DNA of 64,000 nt from Quercus robur (GCF_932294415.1 NC_065535.1:95062862-95126861), one strand, 5' to 3'; shown: positions 36,261-46,410, counted from the first letter of the stretch. Numbers and translations are program-made. Notes: generated from the letters alone by a model not told the origin.

Positions 36261-36815
36261 TCCAACTTCATCTATAACATTTGAAAAATTGCTACCAAGT
36301 GAAATTTTGAAAATTTAGCTATCAAGCTTTTCAAGTTGCCACATTATATTGATTGACACAATTGATGGATTAACTTCTCACTTATTTTATAAACATCTAA
36401 ATTTGCAAACATCTATAATAATGACTACAAATTATTGCACATGGTGTTATTGTATTAAAGTGTTACAATATATACAAAACATACAACAATGTCATCTGAA
36501 AAGAACAAAATCCTATAGCAATAACAATGTTGACCCCCCTAAAATAAAATCCAAGAGTCGCCATGCAAAAAAGGCCAAAATCCAAACAAAACCGTAGAAA
36601 AAAATACAGCATCACATTCATTTTAAAATACATATGAAAGTTCATCATAGTAATTAAAAATTTCCCAAGAGTGAAACTCTAAACATCACAAAAGTACCCA
36701 ATCAATAAAGTTGCAAACTGGGATGAACAAAATAGGGATGAATAGTAAAGTTGCAAAGTAAACACACTCTAAACATCACATAATATTATCATCACTTTGC
36801 ATCCACCCTAACCAC

Positions 36816-38670
36816 TTAGTCTTGGCACTTGAAAATGTGGACGTTTAACACAACACCGTCCCTCATAATCAGCTCAAATACGCAAACATCTCCTACTTGC
36901 AAACTATTTTCCCTCACAAACGCAGACCAACCAGCTGATACGACACATGATAAACCCCCACTTCGTTCATAAATGTATAGCTTCACAGGCCATAATCGGT
37001 CCACAATCTGGAGCTTGACAGGGAGTATACTTGCTTTGGTGTAGTCCTTGGTAAACCCGTCTCTTGGTAAGTAGTTGATAATGTGTTGGGGTAAACTCTG
37101 TACAAGGAACAATAATAGATATTTAACAAATATATTCCAGCAACAAGTATCTAATTGATCTACATCTTTTCACCTAAAAACACAAATAAGAAAAAATCAT
37201 TACCAACAAAATGTCCAGCCACAAGTATCTAGTGTGACAATCTTTCTAATTGATCTATGAAAAATGACAGTTAATGGGAGTTGCATTTCTAAATTACAAA
37301 AATATTCCATTTTATTGAAGCTAAAAGCTTACCGCACGATCCTTGCCATTAATGTAGGATGGACGCATGGTAACAGTGAAAAGGGGATTTTCTGATTTAA
37401 AAGCATTGGCTATAACAAGATTTTTAGCTACACCACCGTCTTTCTTAGGATGGGCTGATCCTGAAAGAAGTTGAAAATACGAAGTCATGCACATAAAATT
37501 AATAGAGCAGAAGCTAAACAAATCAAGCAGTTGCTTACAAAAGTGTAACATTCAAACCTGAACCCTCTCCCCTATAAAAGTGTTTGATGATTTCAACAGA
37601 GCTGTCATCACTCTCATCATCTTCGATCCTATGATGTACATGTTGTTCGTCGTCTAAAGTATAGTCTATTTCTGTTGCAGTGGCATCAAATATGAGTACA
37701 TGAAACTGTGAATTTCCTTCATATTTGAAAACCAGCAAGTGCCCCACGGCTACACCATGAGAGCTTGCAAATTCGGACCAACCATTTTGAAACCAAACCC
37801 CCCCAACATGTTGTGCCAACTTGACTTTCCATTTTCTACCATTTGGAATAGTGAGAAAGGCCATATCTGACAGGTCCACTCCAAATTTCTGCACGAACTT
37901 ATCTGGAATCCGCTGTAAAAAGAATCTCCATAACATAAATGCAGGCTAGGGAAATAAACACATGCAATCAATCCTTATACACAATGCTAGAAAATAAAAG
38001 TTTGAATGACCCTCTTATACTTCTTAGTTACAGCCCCCCACCCCCACACAAAAAAGAAAAGAAAATCAAACAAAATAAAATGTAATCCTGCAACATTGAC
38101 GTTATATTTAATAGCTATAACAGTAACAACTCTTATGAATTTTGAAACCAATTTATACAACCTAATCTTATAACCAAAATAACCATCAACCTCTACACTT
38201 TTACATTTCTCTGTTGTTGTTGAAATGTAAAAAATTTTGGGGAAATGTTGTACATTTGACAGGTCCACTGCAAAAGAATATATATTAAACTGTGAATTTC
38301 CTTCATATTTTTCCTCAATCTCTACCATGCGCTTATATCCCTGTTCCATTTTTTGTTCATATCTACTTGTACGATGCAAAAGTACTCTGTTATGTGACTG
38401 TGTTCTTCTTAAAGTGTAACCTACGTATTGCAAAATGAAAGTTTTTCTGACTACATGTAACAAATGTACATATTTCAACAATCACAAATAAAGAAGATGA
38501 AGTGTTCGAAGTGTATTAGCATATGATTTTCAGACAATGATAGAATTTATAAATTTGAGCATACTTACAAGCTTTCCTTCCTGAACAGCATTCTGCAGAA
38601 TAATCTTGAAAAAGTGTGGGGACCGATCAGCAGGACCATCGTCGTTGTCTCTCCGCCATTGAGAAGCCAT
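36816..38670 (-). CDS. Two-domain B3 (REM/VRN1-like) DNA-binding protein, four exons, apparently intact
   Basis: Exons 38670-38569, 37912-37558, 37460-37333 and 37097-36816 join in frame to 867 nt (288 aa) with canonical GT/AG at every junction. Domain 1 runs from exon 1 (RSPHFFKIILQNAVQEGKL) into exon 2 (RIPDKFVQKFGVDLSDMAFL, WKVKLAQHVGGVWFQNGWSE, GHLLVFKYEGNSQFHVLIFD). An acidic linker follows (HRIEDDESDDSSVEII). Domain 2 comprises SENPLFTVTMRPSYI, then SLPQHIINYLPRDGF, ASILPVKLQIVDRLWPVKLY, and GDVCVFELIMRDGVVLNVHI up to the stop. REM-family B3 proteins bind DNA and act in vernalisation, flower and gamete development. The ATG lies only about 90 bp from dyad cluster C3. It is probably a captured host gene retained by the element. 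No breaks are seen. Confidence 0.8.
38230..38340 (-). repeat. Partial duplicate of B3 exon 2 inside intron 1
   Basis: Plus-strand blocks 'ttgacaggtccactgc' and 'aaactgtgaatttccttcatattt' (about 38256-38310) repeat pieces of exon 2 (near 37870 and 37705). They are brought closer together by deletion of the part between. On the minus strand this gives KYEGNSQFN then VDLSNV. A degenerate exon copy, not part of the gene model. Confidence 0.7.
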
Positions 38671-38760
38671 TGTTCTGGTTCTCCAAACTTTCGCTGAGAA
38701 GAAGTTGAACAGTTGCTGCTTCGTACGTTTGAGCACTAAATAGTGGGTTGGTCATACACA

Positions 38761-39473
38761 TAACCCGACTATTCAGAAATCGAGTTATGTGTACTGGGAC
38801 TAAAAGGAGTCCATGCTGTGCGCAGTGTATCTCAGAGGAATCCATGTTGTGTGTGGTGGTTTGGAAGTCCATTTGAAGTAACTCGATATCCTGAACATCA
38901 GGTTAAAGTAGAATTACTCGATACCCAAGAAATCGAGTTATATGGGACTAACTCGCTTATAAAGAAATCGAGTTAAGTTACATGGCAAATTGGGAATAAC
39001 TCGGCAACAATTGTAGACAATGGTCTTCAACGTATCTCGATTCTATATATATCGAGTTACTCTCAACATAACTCGGTAACGACGAAATCGAGTTAAGTTG
39101 ACTGGGCTTCCTGCACCAGCCCAGATATTTGGACTGGTCCAGAGGCAGTCCAAGAGGAATCTAAGTGCAGACAACGGTCTTCAACTTATCTCGATTCTAT
39201 ATATATCGAGTTACTCTCAACAGAACTCGGTGATAAGCAAATCGGGTTTCCGTGACTGGGCTCAATCACCCAGTCCAGCTATTTGGACTGGTCCAGATAC
39301 AGTCCAAGAGGAATCTCCAACGTAACTCGGTACCCTATAAATCGAGGTATGTTGAAGGTAACTCGGATATCTAGAAATCGAGTAACTCAAATACTTGACA
39401 ATTGAGAGTGGATACAGTCGTAGGGGGTTGAAAATGGACTGCAACGTAACTCGTTATCTAGAAAATCGAGTTT
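38761..39473. promoter_or_regulatory. Dyad cluster C3: about thirteen 9-9-9 sites
   Basis: The densest cluster. Examples: TAACCCGAC-tattcagaa-ATCGAGTTA, TTACTCGAT-acccaagaa-ATCGAGTTA, TAACTCGGT-aacgacgaa-ATCGAGTTA and TAACTCGGA-tatctagaa-ATCGAGTAA. TATCTCGAT-tctatatat-ATCGAGTTA occurs twice, near 39032 and 39187. The right arm is better conserved than the left, and spacers tend to end in GAA or AA, so the sites have a polarity. Immediately upstream of the B3 gene and downstream of the transposase. Confidence 0.83.
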
Positions 39474-40222
39474 CATTTAGTATAACCTTTCTACTTGTAG
39501 TTTTGCTTGCTACTTGCACTGTTCACACGCATTCAGTATCGTGCTTATTCATGGTTAAAGTGGACCTGCTGACAACCATGCTGTGAACAACAAGTCATCC
39601 ATACAAATCATAACCAACCACATCCATCAGTAACATTCCCCCATTTGCATTACGCGAATGAAAAAATCATCCATATATACAAGCTTATTTGTAAGTAAAG
39701 AGCCTCTAAAGCTTTAATCAGTTGATGTACAAAAATAAAAAGTTCCATTTCTGCATTTTAAACAGTCATAGCAATTGTAAGTTGAAACTTGGACAGCATC
39801 CGCCAACAATGGTTTTAGGCAAACATGGAGTCATAGCATTTGAGTGACACCTTCTTTTTGTTCTTTTCAGAAGTTGCCTCCTTTCTGAGGAGTAGCCAAC
39901 ACACAAATTAGTATACAACCCATGGTAATCAATAAATTGAATTGACAAATATAGAAGAGCATTCAAGCTTGCCTGCTTAAATGAGGAGCATCTACAGTTA
40001 CACCTTGCGGATTGAATACAAATCTGCAGCAAAACATATACAGTTAGGGAAATAGAGACCTCATGAATACTAGAATATGTACACCACAAACAATAAGATT
40101 GAAAGAATACTACAAATTACTGCCCACATCTTAATTATAACTCATATAATGTAATATCTAAACATGTAAAGAAGAATAACTTATGATACCCCCTTGTTAC
40201 TAAGATTTGTAATTCTTACCTG

Positions 40223-42868
40223 CTACATAGCACCATGGCTTGTTGAAGCCACATTTCGAGTTGGACATGTACGACGGTTATGACCCTCTTGGCGACACAA
40301 CCCACACTTCAACTTTGGTCCATTCTCAATCCACAATGAGGTTGGCAACTCCCTATCCTCGTCATCCATCTCATTGCGGATTCTCGTGGACTTGGGCCGA
40401 CCTTTTTCACGGATCAACCGCTGGTTTGGCATTACGGTTCTCCTTTCTGCTGGCTCCGGCCATTCTAACCTATCTTTTAGTGGTTGGAATATAGGCTCAT
40501 AGCTGTGATAGCGTTCTTCAAGGCGGTAGAAATGATCCATATACTCAGTGGCATCATGGTTGTGTTTGGCACAAACTGCTATCAAGTGGGAACAAGGGAT
40601 CTTGTTTGCTTCCCATTTGCCGCACGTGCATGTCATGTCTATGAGGGAAACCCTATGGGTGTGATCTCCCCCGCCAGTGTTCAACAGTGAAGACTGTGTC
40701 TCCACTGTATATAACCGTTGTTGCGCACTCATCCTTCTAACAATATGGAGCTTCGCCTTCTCTTGATTTTCCTCGAACTTGTCATAGGCATATTTGCACC
40801 ACACTTGCCCCTCTTCCAACTTCTCTAGGGTTTTGTTTCGACGTTCGTCAAAGTATGAGTTCACCTTGTAAAATGTAAACTTCACCATTGCAGTTATGGG
40901 CAAGCTACGTGCGCCCTTAAGTACCCCATTGAAGCACTCTGACAGGTTGGTTGTCATTGCCCCATATCGGTGCCCATGGTCGTGTACAAGTGTCCACTTT
41001 TCTTGATTTACCTCCTTAAGATAGTCGTACGCAGCCGGGTTGACATTCTTGATGCAATCCATGGTGTTCTCGAACTTCCTAACTTGATTTGCAGTTGCTG
41101 CGTTCCATACCAAGTTCTTCAAGGCCACACTATTGAAGTTAGTGTTAACATTGCTTACTAAATGGCGGAGGCAATACCGGTGATGGGTTAAGGGCGGTTG
41201 CAAGTAGCCCCTAGTGGTGTCATCGAAGCATGATTGTATCCCACGATGCCTGTCGGATATTATACACAAATTGGTGCGGTCTGTAACATAGGTCAACAGG
41301 CATGCCAAGAACCATCCCCATGTCTCCGTGCTCTCGCTTTCGACAACGGCAAATGCGAGTGGATAAACCTCGTTGTTACCATCTGTTGCCATTGCTATCA
41401 ACAGCTTTCCTTTGTACTTGCCATAAAGGTGCGTTGCATCTATGCTTATCACCGGCCTGCAATGCCTAAACCCTCTAATACACGGACCGAAAGCCCAAAA
41501 CGCGGAGTTGAATATACAAGTCCCCGGGACATTGGGGTCACACTTTAATGTGGTCACAGTATCCGGATCTGCATCAGACAATGCAGCTAGAAATCGTGGC
41601 AATTCTGCGTACGACTCGTCAAAATCCCCGTAAATACGTGCAACTGCCTTCTGTTTGGCTTCCCAAACCTTGTACATAGTTACATCATGCCCATGCCTTG
41701 CATGCAACATACTACGCAAGTCCCTTACCTTTCGGGTTAGGTCTTCCCGTACATACTTCTCAAGTGCAATGGAGATGAACTTTGAATCCATCATCCGCCC
41801 ATCAGTTGGTAGCTGGAGGGATGAGCAACTATGGGGACCCTTACATGTACTGATAACCCACATCCCGTGCTTCTTGCTGCAATTGGCCCGAATTGACCAC
41901 AGACATGCCTCATTCTTACACCGCACTACCAGCCTATTGGTGTCAGACTTGATGACCTTGTATTGCTTGTTATGCTCCACAGAGTAGAGGGTCAACACAT
42001 ATTGAACAGAGGCTTTATTCTTGAATAGCATCCCCCTTGCTGGGTGGTCATCTTTATGCCAACTTGTAAGATGTCCTGTACCCAATGCAGGTGATGGGTC
42101 ATTAATATTGTCCCATGTGTTTGATGTGAACCATTCTGGGAGAGGAACTGTTGTAAGGCAATCTTCCTCGTTATTTTCAATCAGTGGTACATCTAAGACC
42201 TCCGCGTCGTCCACTGGTCCATCTGTATCAATGAACTCTTCATACACATCTCGGCTGGCATCAATATCAATTCCCCCGTCCATATCAGCTTGGACATGCT
42301 CATATGTGTGAGTAGACCCTCCCACATCATGTGTATTGGTGGCGCCCACCACTTCGGTGTTGTCCAAATGATCTATTGCACATGGTTGATTATTGTAGGG
42401 GAAAGGCGTGGCATAGGCAAAGGGAGGATGCACGTCAACCGACAATGAGTGTGGCTCTTCCACCCCACTGGCATGCTGTGAACTTGCACTACCATGGAAC
42501 CCAACAGCCTCAACAGTTACATACAAGTCAGACGCTATGAACTGGGGGGTCCGCTTAATCACTGCCCACATCATGTCCACGTCAGCATCGCAACCCAACG
42601 GATTTGAGTTGTAGACAACCTGAGTACTCACAAGTATCTGGGGGGCACGGTACACAATGGATATCTTATGTGACTCCTTGTCCAACCGTAGAGCTTCCAT
42701 TATCTTCCGGTGCATTTTTCTCAAGTGTGTTCCCCATTTCAACTCAATGAACTTCTGCTTCACTGACTCGCCTTTATAGGACAGCCCATGCAAGTCATGG
42801 AAATACTGTTCCCCATCATAGTAAACGTAGAAGCAGTGACGACCCATGGCAGACCTGGATAAGGACAA
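40223..42868 (-). CDS. MURA-type Mutator transposase
   Basis: 881 codons without interruption. An acceptor-like 'ccttatccag' lies between the first ATG (42868) and the second (42847, MGRHCFYVYYDGE), so the true start is probably 42847 after a 5'-UTR intron. Domains: N-terminal PB1-like region (about 10-75); MuDR DNA-binding region (about 275-350: GMLFKNKASVQYVLTLYS, then NEACLWSIRANCSKKHGMW); MULE transposase core with D477 (VISIDATHLYGKYKG), D539 (CIISDRHRGI) and E644 (NLSECFNGVLKGAR); SWIM zinc finger C747-x-C749...C759-x-H761; and a C-terminal CCHC knuckle C855-x2-C858-x4-H863-x4-C868. It acts in the nucleus, cutting and joining element ends. All catalytic residues and the zinc ligands are present, so activity is plausible. 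A GTAAGA donor directly follows the stop codon, implying 3'-UTR introns. Confidence 0.93.
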   Translation of the reverse strand: MSLSRSAMGRHCFYVYYDGEQYFHDLHGLSYKGESVKQKFIELKWGTHLRKMHRKIMEALRLDKESHKISIVYRAPQILVSTQVVYNSNPLGCDADVDMMWAVIKRTPQFIASDLYVTVEAVGFHGSASSQHASGVEEPHSLSVDVHPPFAYATPFPYNNQPCAIDHLDNTEVVGATNTHDVGGSTHTYEHVQADMDGGIDIDASRDVYEEFIDTDGPVDDAEVLDVPLIENNEEDCLTTVPLPEWFTSNTWDNINDPSPALGTGHLTSWHKDDHPARGMLFKNKASVQYVLTLYSVEHNKQYKVIKSDTNRLVVRCKNEACLWSIRANCSKKHGMWVISTCKGPHSCSSLQLPTDGRMMDSKFISIALEKYVREDLTRKVRDLRSMLHARHGHDVTMYKVWEAKQKAVARIYGDFDESYAELPRFLAALSDADPDTVTTLKCDPNVPGTCIFNSAFWAFGPCIRGFRHCRPVISIDATHLYGKYKGKLLIAMATDGNNEVYPLAFAVVESESTETWGWFLACLLTYVTDRTNLCIISDRHRGIQSCFDDTTRGYLQPPLTHHRYCLRHLVSNVNTNFNSVALKNLVWNAATANQVRKFENTMDCIKNVNPAAYDYLKEVNQEKWTLVHDHGHRYGAMTTNLSECFNGVLKGARSLPITAMVKFTFYKVNSYFDERRNKTLEKLEEGQVWCKYAYDKFEENQEKAKLHIVRRMSAQQRLYTVETQSSLLNTGGGDHTHRVSLIDMTCTCGKWEANKIPCSHLIAVCAKHNHDATEYMDHFYRLEERYHSYEPIFQPLKDRLEWPEPAERRTVMPNQRLIREKGRPKSTRIRNEMDDEDRELPTSLWIENGPKLKCGLCRQEGHNRRTCPTRNVASTSHGAM

Positions 42869-43575
42869 TTAATTGTGGTTATCATGCAGAAGATAGGGGG
42901 TTATGTTAATGCAACAGTAATTACTCTTTTACAGATGCACTATGATGCTATCCTAATTATAGGTGTACACACTTGATTCGTTTGAACACAAACATTGGCC
43001 TTTTAAGGGAGACGTGCCACAACAAAGAATTAGGGTGTTTGTAAACTCGCTTGGTAAGGATGCAATATGGAGTAGGAAAATGCAAACATGGTCAGCAAAA
43101 CTTGTTCACCTCGCAGGCTTTCTTTTTCAGAACCCACACAGCAAAGACTTTCAGAACTGAAAGAGCCATACAATTTAAACCTCAGTATACATTACACATC
43201 ATTAGTGTGTAGTTACGAATGAATGCATATGTCATCATATGAATTCACCGTACAATGTTTGTTTATATATATGTTTATTTAGAATGATTATATACATATT
43301 TCCCAAAAGAGTTCTCAAAAAAAAGTATTATATACATTACTATATAAAACTCGACATATTTAGGAACAATATGTATACAATGTCACTATCACACACACAT
43401 ACACACATATAAGATTATTCTCACATAAGTCATAAGAGCACACAATAATTAATCGTTTCTTGGACAATTTTTTGCAGGATTTTCAATGCACTAACAGTTT
43501 TTGCAATTCCTAACAAAAATGTTTCAAAAAATTGGTGCCCTAAGCACATACATTATATGTAAACATACCTATACA

Positions 43576-43609
<34 letters not shown>

Positions 43610-43672
43610 CATGTGATCATATATGGGTAGGTAGCTTTGTTTATATTTACATATATTTGCATATACATACAT

Positions 43673-43712
<40 letters not shown>

Positions 43713-44190
43713 CCCCTTATATGTGTATGTGTGTGTGTATGTGTGTGTATATATATATACATATATTTGGGAATGCCACATATACATCTTATTATATGGG
43801 TAAGTACGTTTGTCTATATATACATATATCTATACAATGTTTTCTTTATGTATATATATACACACACATAATGTCAGAATAAGACAGTTGTAGAAAGCAA
43901 TCCAAACCCTTAACAGTTGTAGAAAGCAATCCAAACCCTTAAGTAGTTATGTAAGTCAATCCATTTATAAGTAGTTATGTAAGTGAATATATACCTGTCA
44001 GGGAAGATGTGCCAGAACAAAGAAGAAGGGGACCACAGCAACAGCACGCCTGGTGAGGATGCAATAATGACAAGGAAAATGGCAGAAGAGTTAGCAAACT
44101 TTGTTCACCTCATAGGCTTTCTTTTTCAGAGACCAGACAGTGAAGGTTTTCAACACAGATAGAGCCAGACACGTGCATGGATTCTGAAAT
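42869..44190 (-). promoter_or_regulatory. Upstream region of the transposase with duplicated leader exon
   Basis: Two copies of about 165 bp (43003-43167 and 44003-44167) share 'aagatgtgccagaacaaagaa', 'ggatgcaata' and 'cataggctttctttttcaga'. Read on the minus strand, the distal copy ends in a donor-like 'ccctgacag|gtatat'. Between them are (AT/GT)n microsatellites (43575-43775) and two short direct duplications (43886-43942 and 43945-43985). It probably holds alternative first exons or promoters of the transposase gene. Frames in the microsatellites are not genes. Confidence 0.5.
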
Positions 44191-44208
44191 GTGGGGAGGG
44201 GGACAACA

Positions 44209-44376
44209 TGACTCGATATTAAGTACATCGATTTTATATAAAACTCGATACCACATAAATCGAGTTACTGTTGACAAGACGTATTGAAATGACGGCATTT
44301 CAGAAACTCGGTTAATGAGAAGTCGAGTTACATGTAACTCCGCATGCTATAACTCGATTTCTATGGAATCGAGTTG
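44209..44376. promoter_or_regulatory. Dyad cluster C4: four 9-9-9 sites
   Basis: TGACTCGAT-attaagtac-ATCGATTTT, AAACTCGAT-accacataa-ATCGAGTTA, AAACTCGGT-taatgagaa-GTCGAGTTA and TAACTCGAT-ttctatgga-ATCGAGTTG. The cluster lies between divergent genes: the transposase leader on the minus strand and the viroplasmin-like gene starting at 44478 on the plus strand. It could serve both. Confidence 0.83.
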
Positions 44377-44477
44377 TGGCCCCATTTCCACTACAAAAGC
44401 TCACTTCACACGTTAGAAGGTGCAGCCATGTTATTCTAGTGCAAAGAGTTCCCACCATTGCGTTTTTGTAGAGCAGG

Positions 44478-44915
44478 ATGGGACGAACCTATGTTGTGTT
44501 TAACGGTCGTGTTCCAGGCATATACGACAGTTGGCTAGATGCGAGTAGACAAGTTCATAAATTCCCAAACGCCAATCACAAATCATATAAAGATCGAAGG
44601 GAAGCCGAAGCTGCATACATGGAGTATTTGCATGGTAATGGTATGGGCGTGCATGGTGGTGTGTCTACGTCGTGGGAAACTCCAAACATATCAACCTCAA
44701 CTCCACCTAGCACTTCTCAAAGCGAAGGAACCAACTATGGCAGTGGAGACATTAGGCACACTTTGTTAAGGTATCAATTGGAAGTTGCCATTGAGGAGCG
44801 TGACCACGCAAGGAGGATCGCAACGTTGAGTGCAAACATGTTGAATGAAGTGGTGGCTCACGTTGTGGGGGATGATGAAGTTGATGCACCCACGAGACAA
44901 CGTACGGATGCATGA
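44478..44915 (+). CDS. Viroplasmin / RNase H1 N-terminal-like domain protein
   Basis: 145 aa. Residues about 4-50 (TYVVFNGRVPGIYDSWLDAS, then QVHKFPNANHKSYKDRREAE and AAYMEYL) match the small domain shared by eukaryotic RNase H1 N-termini and caulimovirus viroplasmin. The hallmark G-R-x-P-G-I-Y-x-S-W and F-P-x-A-x-x-K-S-Y-K are present. In RNase H1 this fold binds RNA:DNA hybrids and double-stranded RNA. No RNase H catalytic domain follows. Instead there is a Ser/Thr-rich linker and a helical, charged C-terminus (LLRYQLEVAIEERDHARRIA). The ATG is about 100 bp downstream of dyad cluster C4. Its 3' flank carries direct repeats ('tactttggtcttattcggtcca', twice near 45080-45131). A role in handling element transcripts or countering RNA-based silencing is speculation. 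Confidence 0.72.
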   Translation: MGRTYVVFNGRVPGIYDSWLDASRQVHKFPNANHKSYKDRREAEAAYMEYLHGNGMGVHGGVSTSWETPNISTSTPPSTSQSEGTNYGSGDIRHTLLRYQLEVAIEERDHARRIATLSANMLNEVVAHVVGDDEVDAPTRQRTDA

Positions 44916-45079
44916 ATGCAAAAGTACGACTTCTTGTTGTGGTATTTAGTAAGATATGTATACTTCCAAGTACCATCTGTTGTCATGTGTGCTTTAAGTA
45001 GAAGTGTCATCGTTTTCCAATTGTTTCTCTGGCAGATATGTATATATGGAAAAATAACCTTATTATTTTTGTTTTTGGA

Positions 45080-45131
45080 CTACTTTGGTCTTATTCGGTC
45101 CATTATATCTACTTTGGTCTTATTCGGTCCA
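45080..45131 (+). repeat. Direct repeat in the 3' flank of the viroplasmin-like gene
   Basis: 'ctactttggtcttattcggtcca' occurs twice in succession. Looser versions (ttgatcctattcagtc, ttgattcactgcagtcc) follow to about 45235. It may be 3'-UTR sequence; role unknown. Confidence 0.65.
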
Positions 45132-45765
45132 CTGTGGTTTCTAGGAAAATCGGTGTACTACATTCTATTTACTCTATTTGATCCTATTCAGTCACCTTTG
45201 GTCGTACCCCGTCTATTTGATTCACTGCAGTCCATTATTGTGTACTTACAAAATACTACATCAGCCTATACACAATGAGCCACGATTAACGAATGTACAT
45301 GACGTAAAAAACAACAATGAATTGCATAACCTCTACATGAACGATTTGGAAATCCTCCTCGTTGGAGGATTCACTGCAATCCATACCAATCAAAGAAAAT
45401 TCAAAGTTTAAAAAAGATAGGATTGGAATTATTCATACATGATAAATCGTCCAACATTAGAAAATTATCTAAATTCTTCAAGTCAATTCTGAAAATTTTA
45501 ATAGCCACAATATAGAAAGTCCAGAACAAAATGACCATGAATAAAAATTGACACCAACCAACTAAAAAAACAAATAACACAGCTATATAAAGGTTCTTGA
45601 ATCCCAAACACAGTAAATAAAACCCTAAAATTATGATGTACCTTGTAGTATTATTCTGAATTAGAAAAAAAATGAACACTTAAAATTTAAAAGTTACGTA
45701 ATCTCGTGAACATTACATGGAATACTACAGGTTTCAATAGATACATTACAATGGTCCCTCTAGCT

Positions 45766-45896
45766 AGCTCCACTGGACAAAACAGGTTCATCTCTATGAG
45801 AGTGGTCTTGCCACTGCCAATTCTGCCAACAATACGTATTTTGTGCCCTTCCTCAAATGTGCAACTGATCCCCCTCAGAACAAGTGCATCAGCCTA
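45766..45896 (-). pseudogene. Captured exon piece resembling an ABCC-type transporter nucleotide-binding domain
   Basis: The minus strand reads [20 protein letters not shown], then [16 protein letters not shown]. This is the beta-strand and Walker A (GRIGSGKTT) stretch of plant ABC subfamily C (MRP-like) proteins, where [20 protein letters not shown] is typical. An acceptor-like 'aaatatag' precedes it. Downstream the similarity fades after 'NLFCPVELA'. No transmembrane or Walker B part is nearby. A captured, non-functional fragment within the MULE. Confidence 0.75.
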
Positions 45897-46064
45897 TATT
45901 TGATCTGTTTTATCAATGATATATAAAGCCATATTATAAAGCCAAGTTTGAAGCAAATAACACAACTCTCAATCATGTGAAGATAAATAGAAAACCAGTC
46001 AGATTGGTAATGAATGCCAAAGCATTAGTCCGCTTAGATAAAGTCCGGAAGAACTTCAAATCAA

Positions 46065-46099
46065 GAATGCTTGCACTTCCGTCAAAAGTGCAAGCATTC
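46065..46099. repeat. Perfect 14-bp-arm hairpin
   Basis: GAATGCTTGCACTT and its exact reverse complement AAGTGCAAGCATTC are separated by seven bases (ccgtcaa). It stands alone within non-coding element DNA. No miRNA-length duplex or terminator T-run accompanies it; function unknown. Confidence 0.8.
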
Positions 46100-46406
46100 C
46101 TTTCCCACTAAATACTCCACAAGAGACAAACTCGGTATCATCATGTCTAAATTTTTTAGCAATCAAACCATGTAAAGCACTAAACATATGAGGATTACCC
46201 ATGTCAACAGTTTGGTCAATTAATGCCAACTTATACATCAGAAGTCTTATTAAATGCTTCTTCCACTTCTAACTTATAGGAAGCTCAAAGAAAATATGTT
46301 TGATGATCACCAAACAGACATGTAAGAAGAAAATTTTACAGCATCGTTAGTTTGCAAAATCTACAATTATTTTCATTCCCACATGATTTCAACACATTGC
46401 AGATAA

Positions 46407-46410
<4 letters not shown>

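Noticed and set aside
40240-42540. Plus-strand frames opposite the transposase (40240-40494, 41234-41548, 42021-42311 and others)
   Set aside because: Antisense shadows of a long, well-supported coding sequence.
43501-43882. Tyr/Ile/His-rich frames around 43.5-43.9 kb
   Set aside because: Translation of (AT)n/(GT)n microsatellites.
24662-44376. Dyad clusters considered as CRISPR-like repeat-spacer arrays
   Set aside because: The conserved parts are short inverted arms with a 9-bp filler, irregularly spaced, in a plant nuclear element. No Cas-like gene is present.
46056-46238. 60-codon minus frame with MYKLALIDQTVDMG
   Set aside because: Some protein-like look, but no recognised family, no splice support, and it overlaps the perfect hairpin. 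Kept only as a possibility.
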